Shown: one piece after another, positions 15,606-24,105 of the stretch
How the letters are laid out: each line of letters opens with the position of its first letter
Numbering within the stretch: the stretch's first letter is position 1
Source of the DNA: an uncultured Methylocystaceae bacterium
GTDB lineage: Bacteria > Pseudomonadota > Alphaproteobacteria > Rhizobiales > Beijerinckiaceae
Length of the DNA stretch: 64,000 bases
NCBI GenBank assembly: GCA_937870755.1
Contig: CALMZV010000131.1
Location: 1 to 64,000, forward strand
Direction: 5' to 3'
The notes under the pieces: generated by a model
Told to the model about the DNA's origin: nothing
Seen by the model: the letters and a program-made list of their open reading frames with translations, nothing else
Databases searched by the model: none
Made by a program: the position numbers and the translations under genes

Positions 15606-16625
15606 TCAGGCTTGATCGTCGGGCTCCTCCTCTTTCTGGTTGGCGAAATCGCGAAAAAGCTCGTCTAGGCGTGCCTCGAGATAAGCCGCAAAATCCGGGA
15701 CCAGCTTCTCCTCGAATGAGATGACCGTACGGCCGTTGGCCCGCTCAATCCGAGCCGCCTTCTTGCCCTGCGGAGTCGTCCAGAAGCGCGCGCCGCCGCG
15801 CCGCCGCGCCGTATCTACGCGAAGCGCCTCGAACACGAGGGCGAACCGACCATCGCTGTCCGCTTCGATAAATTGCTCGCGTTGAAGCACCTGGTCTGCG
15901 GTGGAAAGCGCGGAAGCCTTCTCCAGCCTCTCGGCGAGAGCGAGCCAACGCGCGCGGCCAGCCTTTGGCGCGGGACCGATTGCTTCAACAAGCTTTTCCG
16001 GGAGCATGCGGGCGACGCTGATATAGCGGCTAAGGTCGCCCTTCTCCGTCGATAGCGCTGCCATTATCGTTGATCGTTCGTAACCGGCATCCTCAAGGCG
16101 CCGAGCAAACAATGCCTTTTCTATGAATGACAGGTCCTGGCGGACGAGGTTTTCCGTCCCCTGCGCGATGACGAGCTGTTCGTCTGTGAGCTGCTTGACG
16201 AGCGCGCGAACCGGGATGGCTAACTTTTTCGTCGCCCTTACGCGCCGGCGACCGTATGCGATCTGGTAGCGACCCGGAGCAGTCGGACTCGGGCGCACGA
16301 GGATCGGAATTTCCTGGCCGTTGACGCGAATGCTCTCGACCAAGGCATCGAAGGCCGGGTCAGCCTCGGAGACGAGGCGGTCTGCGATCATCGAGCCGTC
16401 TATCAACGACGGGTCGATCTCAATCACGGTAGCGCCGGCGGCGAGCTGCTCGCGAAGCTCCTCAGCCGCCTTGGCACCGTCGGCCATGACGTTCAGCACC
16501 GAGCTCATTGCCGACACTGCGCCGGTTCGCACGGTGTCGCTCTGTGCGCGTCGGGTTGGCTCGGTCCGGTTGGGAGTTCCCAACTTGGCCGTGAAGAGGT
16601 TGTTGAGAACGTCCTTTCGGCTCAT
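15606..16625 (-). CDS. repB: RepB, ParB-like plasmid partition protein
   Basis: The 339-residue ParB-family protein has ParB-type motifs at about residues 65-150 (EIDPSLI, SIRVNGQEIPILVRPSP, YQIAYGRRRVRATKKL, QLVIAQGTENLVRQDLSFIE) and an HTH after them (SFIEKALFARRLEDAGYERS). RepB binds parS palindromes and works with the RepA ATPase to segregate the plasmid and repress the operon. The ATG overlaps the stop of the small repD gene (ATGA). A near-perfect parS copy lies inside its own 5' coding end, at codons 14-19. Confidence 0.95.
   Translation of the reverse strand: MSRKDVLNNLFTAKLGTPNRTEPTRRAQSDTVRTGAVSAMSSVLNVMADGAKAAEELREQLAAGATVIEIDPSLIDGSMIADRLVSEADPAFDALVESIRVNGQEIPILVRPSPTAPGRYQIAYGRRRVRATKKLAIPVRALVKQLTDEQLVIAQGTENLVRQDLSFIEKALFARRLEDAGYERSTIMAALSTEKGDLSRYISVARMLPEKLVEAIGPAPKAGRARWLALAERLEKASALSTADQVLQREQFIEADSDGRFALVFEALRVDTARRRGGARFWTTPQGKKAARIERANGRTVISFEEKLVPDFAAYLEARLDELFRDFANQKEEEPDDQA
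16569..16584. promoter_or_regulatory. parS: parS-like site 3, inside the 5' end of repB
   Basis: GTTGGGAGTTCCCAAC differs by one central base from the two perfect copies at 16651 and 16777. It lies within repB codons. Three near-identical 16-bp palindromes within 224 bases strongly suggest RepB binding sites. Confidence 0.75.
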
Positions 16626-16840
16626 TCCGCCCTCCCTACGAATGTTGCCAGTTGGGAGCTCCCAACTCTGCCCCGCGCCCCAGCGATGAAGCCATGTGTG
16701 TCAGCGACGAGGAACTGCGACCATGCCCGTATCCCGACCGGGCACAGCAGACACTCGTCCAGGTCTGCCGCCGCGAGTTGGGAGCTCCCAACCGTCTTGG
16801 AATCAGTGCGGCCGGCTTGCGCGGTGCTGACTCGCTTCAT
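16622..16840 (-). CDS. repD: RepD-like small protein between repA and repB
   Basis: A 72-codon frame starts at an ATG (16840) that overlaps the repA stop as ATGA and ends in a TGA (16622-16624) that overlaps the repB ATG as ATGA. Both junctions imply translational coupling. The product begins MKRVSTAQAGRTDSKTVG and contains VGSSQLA twice, because each copy is encoded by a parS palindrome. Ti plasmids have a similar small frame, repD, with parS sites in the same place. Whether the peptide has a function is unknown. It may exist mainly to carry ribosomes across the parS region. Confidence 0.6.
   Translation of the reverse strand: MKRVSTAQAGRTDSKTVGSSQLAAADLDECLLCPVGIRAWSQFLVADTHGFIAGARGRVGSSQLATFVGRAE
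16651..16666. promoter_or_regulatory. parS: parS site 2 (perfect palindrome)
   Basis: GTTGGGAGCTCCCAAC is an exact 16-bp palindrome with the GTT...AAC ends of repABC parS sites. It lies 26 bases upstream of repB, inside repD. Confidence 0.88.
16777..16792. promoter_or_regulatory. parS: parS site 1 (perfect palindrome)
   Basis: This is a second exact copy of GTTGGGAGCTCCCAAC, 126 bases from the other perfect copy and also inside repD. The spacing is close to 12 helical turns, which would place RepB dimers on the same face of DNA. Confidence 0.88.
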
Positions 16841-18078
16841 AGCGGGCGTCCCCAAGCCGTTCGAACGAGAGTTTCGATCTCACCATTAACCGCGTCGAGC
16901 GCTTCCATCGCCCGATCGTAGGTCGACCGAGTCATGCTCTCGCGGCCGATCTCGTAGAGCGTCTGCTTAGATAGCCCGGCATCGGAAATCGACGTCGACT
17001 TGACCATCGCGTTTGTAAGGACGTGATCTCCAAACAGGTTGCGCAGCAACGCCGCAACCTTGGTCTGAGGCCCATCTTGAGGCTCGTAGCGGGTCAGGAG
17101 ATACCGGATGAAGTCGTATCGCAAACCGCCACCTTTCTCCCTAACCGTAGCCAGAAGCTCCTCCGTCATCCGGAGGAACTGACTCATCGATGCGACATCC
17201 AACATCTGCGGATGCACCGTTATGAGCATCCCGGTCGCCGCGCACAGACCTGCCAATGTCAGGAAGCCAAGCTGCGGTGGACAATCCATTACGACCACGT
17301 CGTAGCGGTCCGCCACCTCGTCTAGCGCCTGCGCAACACGCAGGAAGAAAACGCCCCCGTCGGGGCGCACCTCTCGCGTCAAGGCGAGCGGGGTAGTGTG
17401 CTCGAACTCCATCAGTTCGAGGTTCGCCGGCACGAGATCGACGCCGTCGAAATAAGTGGGAACGATGACCTCGCTCAAAGGTCGACGCCGATCGTCGTAC
17501 CGGATCGCGGCGTAAAGCGTCTCGTTACTTTCGACCTCGGCTTCCGGCAACACGCCAAACAGCGCCGAAAGACTCGCCTGAGGATCGAGGTCTATCGCAA
17601 GGGTGCGATAGCCGTGCAGACCGAAATACTGAGCGAGATGGGCCGCCGTTGTGGTCTTGCCGGAGCCGCCCTTGAAGTTAGCAACAGCGAGCACCTGCAG
17701 GTGCTCGGTGCCTGCACGCCGCGGCAAAAAGGCGTTGGCATCCTTTCCACGCACCGTGCCAGCGAGGCGATGCCGCACCTCATTAATCTGCCCGAGTGTA
17801 TAGAGCCGGCGGCCATTGCTCACGACCTCGGGGGTAGGGCCCTCGCCGGCGAGACTCATCTTTCGGAGCGTCGAATCGGAAATGCCGATGAGGCGGGCAG
17901 CTTCCCCCGAGGTAAAGCGCCGAAGCGACTTCTTCGACGTCGGAGGAAAGAGCGCATCGCTCATCGCTTGTATCTGCGAACTGAGCAGACCGGCGTGTTC
18001 GCCGATGGTCTCGTCGACTGTCGGCCCCTCGGCCAGGGATCGGTTTGTCGTGTTGAGCACGGTCGGAGCCTTCGTCAC
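16837..18078 (-). CDS. repA: RepA, ParA-like partition ATPase
   Basis: The frame is open to a GTG at 18276, which lies inside a lux-box-like palindrome, so the GTG at 18078 (VTKAPTVLNTTNRSL) is preferred. It gives 413 residues, near the family norm. An N-terminal HTH (RRFTSGEAARLIGISDSTLR) is followed by a deviant Walker A (NFKGGSGKTTT), DLDPQASLSALFG and VVMDCPPQLGFLT. RepA binds ATP, drives segregation with RepB and parS, and represses its own promoter. ATGs at 18252 and 18240 are alternative starts. It is divergent from traI and probably shares regulatory sites with it. Confidence 0.93.
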   Translation of the reverse strand: MTKAPTVLNTTNRSLAEGPTVDETIGEHAGLLSSQIQAMSDALFPPTSKKSLRRFTSGEAARLIGISDSTLRKMSLAGEGPTPEVVSNGRRLYTLGQINEVRHRLAGTVRGKDANAFLPRRAGTEHLQVLAVANFKGGSGKTTTAAHLAQYFGLHGYRTLAIDLDPQASLSALFGVLPEAEVESNETLYAAIRYDDRRRPLSEVIVPTYFDGVDLVPANLELMEFEHTTPLALTREVRPDGGVFFLRVAQALDEVADRYDVVVMDCPPQLGFLTLAGLCAATGMLITVHPQMLDVASMSQFLRMTEELLATVREKGGGLRYDFIRYLLTRYEPQDGPQTKVAALLRNLFGDHVLTNAMVKSTSISDAGLSKQTLYEIGRESMTRSTYDRAMEALDAVNGEIETLVRTAWGRPL

Positions 18079-18267
18079 GGAAAAATCGCCTTTTCGGCCC
18101 TTCTTCCGTGAAGCTACTCGTCCAGACGATTCTGGCAAGGACTTATTGGTTAACAAGAACTTAAGGCCGGCACCAACCGAATGCGTATGAGAAGCTGCTC
18201 GACGCGGTTTGCCTTTTAATTTTCGTGGTTTAGTACGCATAGCGTCTCTCATGAAGACAGCGCCGTT

Positions 18268-18287
18268 ACCCGGCACAATTGCCGGGT
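18268..18287. promoter_or_regulatory. lux-box-like palindrome 1 (candidate TraR site)
   Basis: ACCCGGCA-CAAT-TGCCGGGT has perfect 8-base arms and the 20-base length of a lux box. It shares the core CCGGCA-N4-TGCCGG with a second copy 97 bases nearer traI. Both lie in the repA-traI control region, where Ti plasmids carry tra boxes. TraR binding is inferred; the core is not the classic Agrobacterium tra box. Confidence 0.65.
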
Positions 18288-18303
18288 TCAGGGACCGAAA
18301 ATC

Positions 18304-18330
18304 GACGTCCGAATAAAGTATTCCGACGTC
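18304..18330. promoter_or_regulatory. 27-bp inverted repeat between the two lux-like boxes
   Basis: GACGTCCGAATA (18304-18315) and TATTCCGACGTC (18319-18330) are inverted with one mismatch around AAG. It is centred in the divergent control region and is a candidate operator, possibly for RepA or an extra regulator. Confidence 0.55.
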
Positions 18331-18364
18331 TTGATCCGCTTACCGACCGACTCAGTCTCAGTCC

Positions 18365-18384
18365 CCCCGGCATATTTGCCGGTC
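18365..18384. promoter_or_regulatory. lux-box-like palindrome 2 upstream of traI
   Basis: CCCCGGCA-TATT-TGCCGGTC has perfect six-base arms CCGGCA / TGCCGG (18367-18382), the same core as box 1. It ends 62 bases before the traI start, a usual distance for activation by a LuxR-type protein. Confidence 0.65.
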
Positions 18385-18445
18385 TGACAGTGCGTTTTGC
18401 CCATGTTCGGATTGCCGCCTGCGACCAGGTTGGGGGAGGCGAGCG

Positions 18446-19072
18446 ATGCGGGCGATTGCGATCAGGGCGGAAGAAGCCGGCTCACTTCCGGACCTGATCG
18501 CCGATATGCATCGCCTCCGGGCCCGGGTGTTCGGCGGCCGCCTCGGCTGGAATGTCCAGGTCACGAACGGCGCCGAGACGGACGGCTTCGACTCGCTTGG
18601 CCCGACCTACATCCTGGCGCTTGCGCCGCGCGGATCGGTCATCGGCTGTGCCCGGCTTCTGCCGGCGACCGGACCGACCATGCTGGCGGAGGCCTTCCCG
18701 CAATTGCTCGAAGGCGGCCGCCTGGCCACACATCCTCGGATGATCGAAAGCTCGCGGTTCTGCGTCGACACCGCGGCGAGCGAGGCCGGCACGGCGCGCG
18801 GTCTGCACCGTGCCACGCTCACCCTGTTCGCCGCCATCATCGAATGGTCGGTAGGGCAGGGCTATCGGGAAATCGTGACCGCGACCGATGTGCGGTTCGA
18901 GCGACTGCTCAACCGCGCCCACTGGCCGCTGCGGCGGCTCGGCCAGCCGACCATGATCGGCGAGACGCTGAGCGTCGCCGGCTCCCTCCCGGCCGACATT
19001 GCGAGCTTCGAGACCGTCCGGCCGGACGGCTATCGCTCCGACTTCGCGCCACAGCGCCGCACGGCGGCCTGA
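18446..19072 (+). CDS. traI: TraI, acyl-homoserine-lactone synthase (LuxI family)
   Basis: The 208-residue protein has the LuxI invariant positions: Arg25, Phe29 and Trp35 in LRARVFGGRLGW, Asp46 and Asp49 (TDGFD), Arg70 (IGCARLLP), Glu101 and Arg104 (ESSRFCVD). It makes an acyl-homoserine lactone from S-adenosylmethionine and an acyl-carrier protein. A strong GGGGGAGG ribosome site precedes the ATG. It is the first gene of the traI-trb operon, and lux-like boxes upstream suggest positive feedback through TraR. The acyl chain cannot be told from sequence. Confidence 0.93.
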   Translation: MRAIAIRAEEAGSLPDLIADMHRLRARVFGGRLGWNVQVTNGAETDGFDSLGPTYILALAPRGSVIGCARLLPATGPTMLAEAFPQLLEGGRLATHPRMIESSRFCVDTAASEAGTARGLHRATLTLFAAIIEWSVGQGYREIVTATDVRFERLLNRAHWPLRRLGQPTMIGETLSVAGSLPADIASFETVRPDGYRSDFAPQRRTAA

Positions 19073-19087
19073 GAGGATTCCGCTGCA

Positions 19088-20056
19088 ATGGTCCAACTCC
19101 GATCCCACTCGCGACTCGTGCGCAAGCTGCAGGAGGCGCTTGGCGATACGATCTGCACGGCGCTCGACGACCCAAGCGTGGTCGAGGTGATGTGCAATCC
19201 CGACGGCCGGCTGTTCGTGGAGCGGCTGGGGCAGGGGATCGGCCGCGCCGGCCAGATGAGCAACGCCGCAGCCGAAATCATCATCGGCAGCGTGGCGCAT
19301 GCTCTCAACTCAGAGGTGGACGACGAGCGCCCGATCGTTTCGGGCGAGCTCCCGATCGGCGCGCATCGGTTCGAAGGTCTGTTGCCGCCCGTGGTATCGG
19401 GACCGGCGTTTTCGATCCGGCGACGCGCCTCCCAGGTCATTCCGCTCGCCGATTACGTGCGCGACCGGATCATGACCGAACATCAGGCCGGCCTGATCCG
19501 CAACGCCGTGGCCTCGCGGATGAACGTCGTCATCAGCGGCGGGACGGGATCGGGCAAGACGACGCTGACCAATGCCGTCATCGCCGAGATGGTCGCGGAC
19601 GCGCCCGAGCACAGGATCGTCATTCTCGAGGATACGGCCGAGCTGCAATGCGTGGCCGAGAACGCGATCGCGCTGCACACCACGGACACGGTCGACATGG
19701 CGCGGCTGCTGAAGTCGACCATGAGGCTGCGTCCGGATCGCATCGTCGTGGGCGAGGTCCGCGACGGCGCTGCGCTGACGCTTCTCAAGGCCTGGAATAC
19801 GGGACACCCCGGAGGGATCACGACCATTCACGCCAATTCCGCGCTGTCGGCGCTGACGCGCCTCGAGCAGCTCACGGCGGAGGCGAGCCAGCAGCCGATG
19901 CAGGCTGTCATCGGAGAATCCGTCGACCTCATCGTCTCGATCGAGAAGACCGCACGCGGCCGCGTCGTCCGCGACATCCTTCATGTCGAGGGCTTCGCCC
20001 ACGGCCAATACCGGATTGAGTCCTGCTGCGGGGAGGAGGAGCAACGTGTCGCCTGA
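19088..20056 (+). CDS. trbB: TrbB, conjugation ATPase (VirB11 type)
   Basis: The 322-residue hexameric ATPase has Walker [13 protein letters not shown] near residue 155, an Asp box ILEDTAELQ, and the His-box region [17 protein letters not shown] near 245. It powers pilus assembly and substrate transfer at the inner membrane base of the Trb type IV secretion system. The gene is 15 bases behind traI, and its stop overlaps the GTG start of trbC. Confidence 0.93.
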   Translation: MVQLRSHSRLVRKLQEALGDTICTALDDPSVVEVMCNPDGRLFVERLGQGIGRAGQMSNAAAEIIIGSVAHALNSEVDDERPIVSGELPIGAHRFEGLLPPVVSGPAFSIRRRASQVIPLADYVRDRIMTEHQAGLIRNAVASRMNVVISGGTGSGKTTLTNAVIAEMVADAPEHRIVILEDTAELQCVAENAIALHTTDTVDMARLLKSTMRLRPDRIVVGEVRDGAALTLLKAWNTGHPGGITTIHANSALSALTRLEQLTAEASQQPMQAVIGESVDLIVSIEKTARGRVVRDILHVEGFAHGQYRIESCCGEEEQRVA

Positions 20057-20405
20057 ACGCTCACTGAGGCTCGGCCTCATCGCCTTCATCGTCGTCGCCG
20101 TCGCCGCCGAGCCGGCGCTCGCCGGCGGGGGAGGGGGCCTGCCCTGGGAAGGCCCGCTTCAACAGATCCAGCAGTCGATCACTGGCCCGGTCGCGGGCTT
20201 CATCGCCCTGGCGGCCGTCGCCGTTGCCGGAGGCATGTTGATCTTCGGCGGCGAGCTCAATGATTTCGCGCGGCGCTTGATGTATGTGGTGCTGGTTGCC
20301 GGCATCCTGCTCGGCGCCACGCAGGTCGTCGGTCTGTTCGGCGCCTCGGGCGCTTCGATCGGCGCTGTCGAAGCCAGCGAGCGGGAAGGACCGCCGCATG
20401 GCTGA
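20046..20405 (+). CDS. trbC: TrbC, conjugative pilin precursor
   Basis: The start is GTG at 20046, overlapping the trbB stop by 11 bases. The 119-residue protein has a signal peptide ending PALAGGG and two hydrophobic segments ([40 protein letters not shown]). This is the VirB2/TrbC prepilin plan. In the RP4 family TrbC is trimmed and cyclised by a TraF peptidase; a TraF homologue lies at 61248-61781. The C-terminal tail after the second segment is the probable removed part. Confidence 0.88.
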   Translation: MSPERSLRLGLIAFIVVAVAAEPALAGGGGGLPWEGPLQQIQQSITGPVAGFIALAAVAVAGGMLIFGGELNDFARRLMYVVLVAGILLGATQVVGLFGASGASIGAVEASEREGPPHG

Positions 20406-20697
20406 GGCGCTCTCCGGTCTGCATCGCTCGCGCATCCATCGCGCCTTGTCGCGGCCCAACCTGCTGCTCGGGGCCGACCGCGAGCTCGTGCTGCTCACCG
20501 GACTCGCGGCGGCGATCCTGATCTTCGTCGTCCTGACCTGGTTCTCCGCGCTGATGGGGCTTGCGGTCTGGATCGTGATCGTCGGCATCCTGCGCATGAT
20601 GGCGAAGGCCGACCCGATGATGCGGCAGGTCTATCTCCGTCACATCCGCTACCGGCCGCAATACCGGCCGACGGCAACGCCCTGGCGCAGGTACTGA
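20398..20697 (+). CDS. trbD: TrbD, mating-pore membrane protein (VirB3 type)
   Basis: The 99-residue protein overlaps the trbC end by eight bases. It begins with a typical VirB3-like cytoplasmic lead ([21 protein letters not shown]) and then has one hydrophobic hairpin ([36 protein letters not shown]). TrbD is an inner-membrane component associated with the TrbE ATPase. Four bases separate it from trbE. Confidence 0.88.
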   Translation: MAEALSGLHRSRIHRALSRPNLLLGADRELVLLTGLAAAILIFVVLTWFSALMGLAVWIVIVGILRMMAKADPMMRQVYLRHIRYRPQYRPTATPWRRY

Positions 20698-20701
20698 GAG
20701 G

Positions 20702-23146
20702 ATGGCGATGGTGGCGTTGCGCGATTTCCGGCACAGCGGTCCGTCCTTCGCGGACCTGCTGCCCTATGCCGGTCTCGTCGCCCCTGGCGTGATCCTGTTG
20801 AAGGACGGATCGCTGATGGCGGGCTGGTATTTCGCCGGGCCGGACAGCGAGAGCTCGACCGACACCGAACGCAACGAGGTGTCGCGACTGATCAATGCGG
20901 TGCTGTCGCGCCTTGGATCGGGCTGGATGATCCAGGTCGAGGCGGTGCGGGTGCCCGCGCACGCCTATCCGGCGCGCGACGCCTGCCATTTTCCGGACCC
21001 GGTGACGCGGCTCATCGACGAAGAACGGCGGCGACGCTTCGAATCCGAGAGCGGTCATTACGAGAGCGAGCACGCGATCGTTCTGACCTATCGGCCGCCG
21101 GAGCGGCGCAAGTCCGGCCTCGCGCGCTACGTCTATTCCGACGATGAAAGCCGATCGACGTCCTTCGCCGACACCACGCTCGAGTTCTTTCTGACCTCGA
21201 TCCGCGAGGTCGAACAATATCTCGGCAATGTCATGTCGATCCGCCGCATGCTCACGCAGGAAGTCGAGGATGACGGCAGCGTGCGCCTCGCGCGCTACGA
21301 CGAGCTGTTTCAGTTCATCCGCTTCTGCATCACCGGCGAGAACCATCCGGTGCGGCTGCCCGAAATCCCGATGTATCTCGATTTCCTCGTGACGGCTGAG
21401 TTTCAGCACGGCCTCTCGCCGATGATCGACGATCGTTATCTCGCTGTCGTCGGCATCGACGGCTTTCCGGCCGAGAGCTGGCCCGGCATCCTCAACTCGC
21501 TCGATCTGATGCCGCTCACCTATCGCTGGTCGAGCCGCTTCATGTTCCTCGACGACCAGGAAGCGCGCGCCCGTCTCGAGCGCACGCGAAAGAAATGGGC
21601 CCAGAAGGTCCGGCCGTTCTTCGATCAGCTCTTCCAGACCAACTCGCGCTCGATCGACCAGGACGCGGTGATGATGGTGGCCGAAACCGAGGACGCAATC
21701 GGCCAGGCTTCATCCGGCCTCGTCGCCTACGGCTATTACACGACCGTCATCGTGATGTTCGACAACGACGCACGCCGCCTTCGCGACAAGGCCGAGGCCG
21801 TCCGGCGCCTCGTGCAAGCCGAAGGATTCGGCGCCCGCATCGAGACGCTGAATGCGACAGAGGCGTTCCTCGGCTCCCTGCCGGGCAACTGGTACGCCAA
21901 CATCCGCGAGCCGCTCATCAGCACGCGCAACCTCGCGGACCTCATCCCGCTCAACGCGGTTTGGTCCGGAAGCCAGACCGCGCCCTGTCCCTACTATCCG
22001 CCGTCCTCGCCGCCGCTGATGCAGGTTGCGAGCGGCTCCACCCCTTTCCGGCTGAACTTGCACGTCGACGATGTCGGCCACACGCTGGTGTTCGGGCCGA
22101 CGGGCTCCGGCAAATCGACCTTGCTGGCGCTGATCGCCGCGCAGTTTCGCCGCTATGCCGGCGCGCAGCTCTTCTGCTTCGACAAGGGCCGGTCGATGCT
22201 GCCATTGACCGCGGCCGCGGGCGGCGACCACTACGATGTGGGGGCAGGGGAGGGGCTCTCCTTCTGTCCGCTCGCCGATCTCGCCGACGATGCCGATCGC
22301 GCCTGGGCTGCCGAATGGATCGAAACGCTGGTGGCGCTGCAGGGCGTGACGATTACGCCCGACCATCGCAATGCGATTACCCGGCAGATCGCGCTCATGG
22401 TCGACGCGCGTGGGCGATCGTTGTCGGATTTTGTCTCCGGCGTGCAGCTTCGCGAAATCAAGGACGCGCTTCATCCCTACACCGTCGATGGTCCGATGGG
22501 CCATTTGCTCGACGCCGAGCAGGATGGCCTCTTGTTGTCGGCTTTCCAGACCTTCGAGATCGAGCAGCTCATGAACATGGGCGAGCGCAATCTTGTGCCG
22601 GTTCTGCTCTATCTGTTCCGGCGCATCGAAAAGCGCCTCACCGGCGCGCCGAGCCTAATCGTGCTCGACGAGGCTTGGCTGATGCTCGGCCATCCGACCT
22701 TTCGCGACAAAATCAGGGAGTGGCTGAAAGTCTTGCGCAAGGCGAATTGCGCGGTGATCCTCGCGACGCAGTCGATCTCGGATGCCGAACGCTCCGGGAT
22801 TATCGACGTCTTGAAGGAATCCTGCCCGACGAAAATCTGCCTGCCGAACGGCGCTGCTCGCGAGTCGGGAACGCGGGAGTTCTACGAGCGCATCGGCTTC
22901 AACGAGCGGCAGATCGAGATCGTCGCGACCGCGATTCCCAAGCGCGAGTATTACGTCGCTTCTCCGGTCGGCCGACGTCTCTTCGACATGGCGCTGGGGC
23001 CGGTCACGTTGGCGTTCGTCGGCGCGACCGGGAAGGACGATCTCGGCCAGATCGACGAGCTGCGCAAGGCCAACGGATCGGAATGGCCGGCGCGATGGCT
23101 GCAAATGAGAGGAGTGGCCGATGCCGATACGCTTCTATCCGCATAA
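20702..23146 (+). CDS. trbE: TrbE, conjugation ATPase (VirB4 type)
   Basis: The 814-residue protein has Walker A FGPTGSGKSTLLA near residue 465 and Walker B LIVLDEAWLMLG near 655, preceded by the VirB4 N-terminal domain (FADLLPYAGLVAPGVILLKD, MAGWYFAGPDSE). VirB4 proteins energise assembly of the secretion channel and pilus. The start could also be the ATG two codons later. The end overlaps trbJ by 26 bases. Full length, no frameshift. Confidence 0.94.
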   Translation: MAMVALRDFRHSGPSFADLLPYAGLVAPGVILLKDGSLMAGWYFAGPDSESSTDTERNEVSRLINAVLSRLGSGWMIQVEAVRVPAHAYPARDACHFPDPVTRLIDEERRRRFESESGHYESEHAIVLTYRPPERRKSGLARYVYSDDESRSTSFADTTLEFFLTSIREVEQYLGNVMSIRRMLTQEVEDDGSVRLARYDELFQFIRFCITGENHPVRLPEIPMYLDFLVTAEFQHGLSPMIDDRYLAVVGIDGFPAESWPGILNSLDLMPLTYRWSSRFMFLDDQEARARLERTRKKWAQKVRPFFDQLFQTNSRSIDQDAVMMVAETEDAIGQASSGLVAYGYYTTVIVMFDNDARRLRDKAEAVRRLVQAEGFGARIETLNATEAFLGSLPGNWYANIREPLISTRNLADLIPLNAVWSGSQTAPCPYYPPSSPPLMQVASGSTPFRLNLHVDDVGHTLVFGPTGSGKSTLLALIAAQFRRYAGAQLFCFDKGRSMLPLTAAAGGDHYDVGAGEGLSFCPLADLADDADRAWAAEWIETLVALQGVTITPDHRNAITRQIALMVDARGRSLSDFVSGVQLREIKDALHPYTVDGPMGHLLDAEQDGLLLSAFQTFEIEQLMNMGERNLVPVLLYLFRRIEKRLTGAPSLIVLDEAWLMLGHPTFRDKIREWLKVLRKANCAVILATQSISDAERSGIIDVLKESCPTKICLPNGAARESGTREFYERIGFNERQIEIVATAIPKREYYVASPVGRRLFDMALGPVTLAFVGATGKDDLGQIDELRKANGSEWPARWLQMRGVADADTLLSA

Positions 23147-23918
23147 GGCGGTCATCGCGACGATGCTCGCCTGCGCGCTGGCCGTTCCGCCAGCTCATGC
23201 CGGCGGCGCTGTCACGGGCGGGGCGACCGAATGGACCCAGCTCCTCAATAATTCCGAGCTCATTGCAATGGTCGGGAAATCGACCGAGCAGATCAACAAC
23301 CAGATCAAGCAGATCACGCAGCTCGCGGAGCAGATTCAGAACCAGATCCGCATCTACCAGAACATGCTGCAAAACACGGCGCAGTTGCCTAACCACATCT
23401 GGGGCCAGGTCCAGGCCGATCTGCAGCGACTTCAGAACATCGTCGGGCAGGGCCAGGGCATCGCCTTCTCGATGGGCAACGTCGACGACGTCTTGAAGCA
23501 GCGGTTCAAGAGCTATTCGGATTTCAAGACGAACCTTCCGAGCGGGGCGAGCTTCTCCTCCACCTGGCAGAACTGGTCCGAGACCAATCGCGACACGATC
23601 GGCGCGACGCTCCGCGCCGCCGGTCTCACATCCGAGCAATTCAATTCCGAAGAGGCGACGATGAGCCAGCTTCGGACGATGTCGCAGACGTCGGACGGGC
23701 AAATGAAGGCCCTCCAGGTCGGACACCAGATTGCCGCCCAGGAGGTCGCGCAAATGCAGAAGCTGCGCGGCCTGTTCTCGCAACAGGTCACGATGATGGG
23801 CACCTGGTTCCAATCCAAGCAGGCCGAGGCGGACCTCGCCCAGGCGCGGCGGGATTCGTTCTTCACCTCGAGCACGCCATCGACGGCGGGCGGACAGACG
23901 ATGGAGCCGCGTTGGTGA
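23121..23918 (+). CDS. trbJ: TrbJ, mating-pore protein (VirB5 type)
   Basis: The 265-residue protein has a signal peptide (VIATMLACALAVPPAHAGG) and then heptad-rich helices (EQINNQIKQITQLAEQIQNQ, IRIYQNMLQNTAQLPNHIW), as in P-type TrbJ. It is exported to the periplasm and is probably a minor pilus or surface component. It overlaps trbE at the start and trbK at the end, indicating a tightly coupled operon. Confidence 0.9.
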   Translation: MPIRFYPHKAVIATMLACALAVPPAHAGGAVTGGATEWTQLLNNSELIAMVGKSTEQINNQIKQITQLAEQIQNQIRIYQNMLQNTAQLPNHIWGQVQADLQRLQNIVGQGQGIAFSMGNVDDVLKQRFKSYSDFKTNLPSGASFSSTWQNWSETNRDTIGATLRAAGLTSEQFNSEEATMSQLRTMSQTSDGQMKALQVGHQIAAQEVAQMQKLRGLFSQQVTMMGTWFQSKQAEADLAQARRDSFFTSSTPSTAGGQTMEPRW

Positions 23919-24097
23919 TACCGCTGCGACTCATGCTCCTGCTTACGCTCGTCGCCCTCGCCGGCGGCGGCCTGTGGCTGCTGATCGCACCGAGCGAGCG
24001 GCTCCAGGCGAAGCGGGAAGCGTCCGAGTTCTTCGCGACCAAACCAGACTACGACACGTCGGGCGGTCAACCGATGCGCCCGCGACTGACGGAATAG
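23915..24097 (+). CDS. trbK: TrbK-like entry-exclusion protein
   Basis: The 60-residue product starts with GTG at 23915 overlapping the trbJ stop as GTGA; a TTG at 23912 is also in frame. One N-terminal membrane segment (PLRLMLLLTLVALAGGGLWL) is followed by a short hydrophilic tail. Its place between trbJ and trbL is that of trbK. In RP4, TrbK is a lipoprotein that blocks entry of a second plasmid. This one has no lipobox cysteine, so it would stay membrane-anchored by its helix. Confidence 0.75.
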   Translation: MIPLRLMLLLTLVALAGGGLWLLIAPSERLQAKREASEFFATKPDYDTSGGQPMRPRLTE

Positions 24098-24105
24098 GAG
24101 CTCAC

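Noticed and set aside
18079-18276. N-terminal extension of repA to the GTG at 18276
   Set aside because: The GTG lies inside a lux-like palindrome and the extension makes RepA longer than its family; however ATGs at 18252 and 18240 cannot be excluded.
18397-20019. Long plus-strand frame across traI and trbB
   Set aside because: The frame has Arg/Pro-rich, low-complexity product and lies in the wrong frame over two clearly identified genes.
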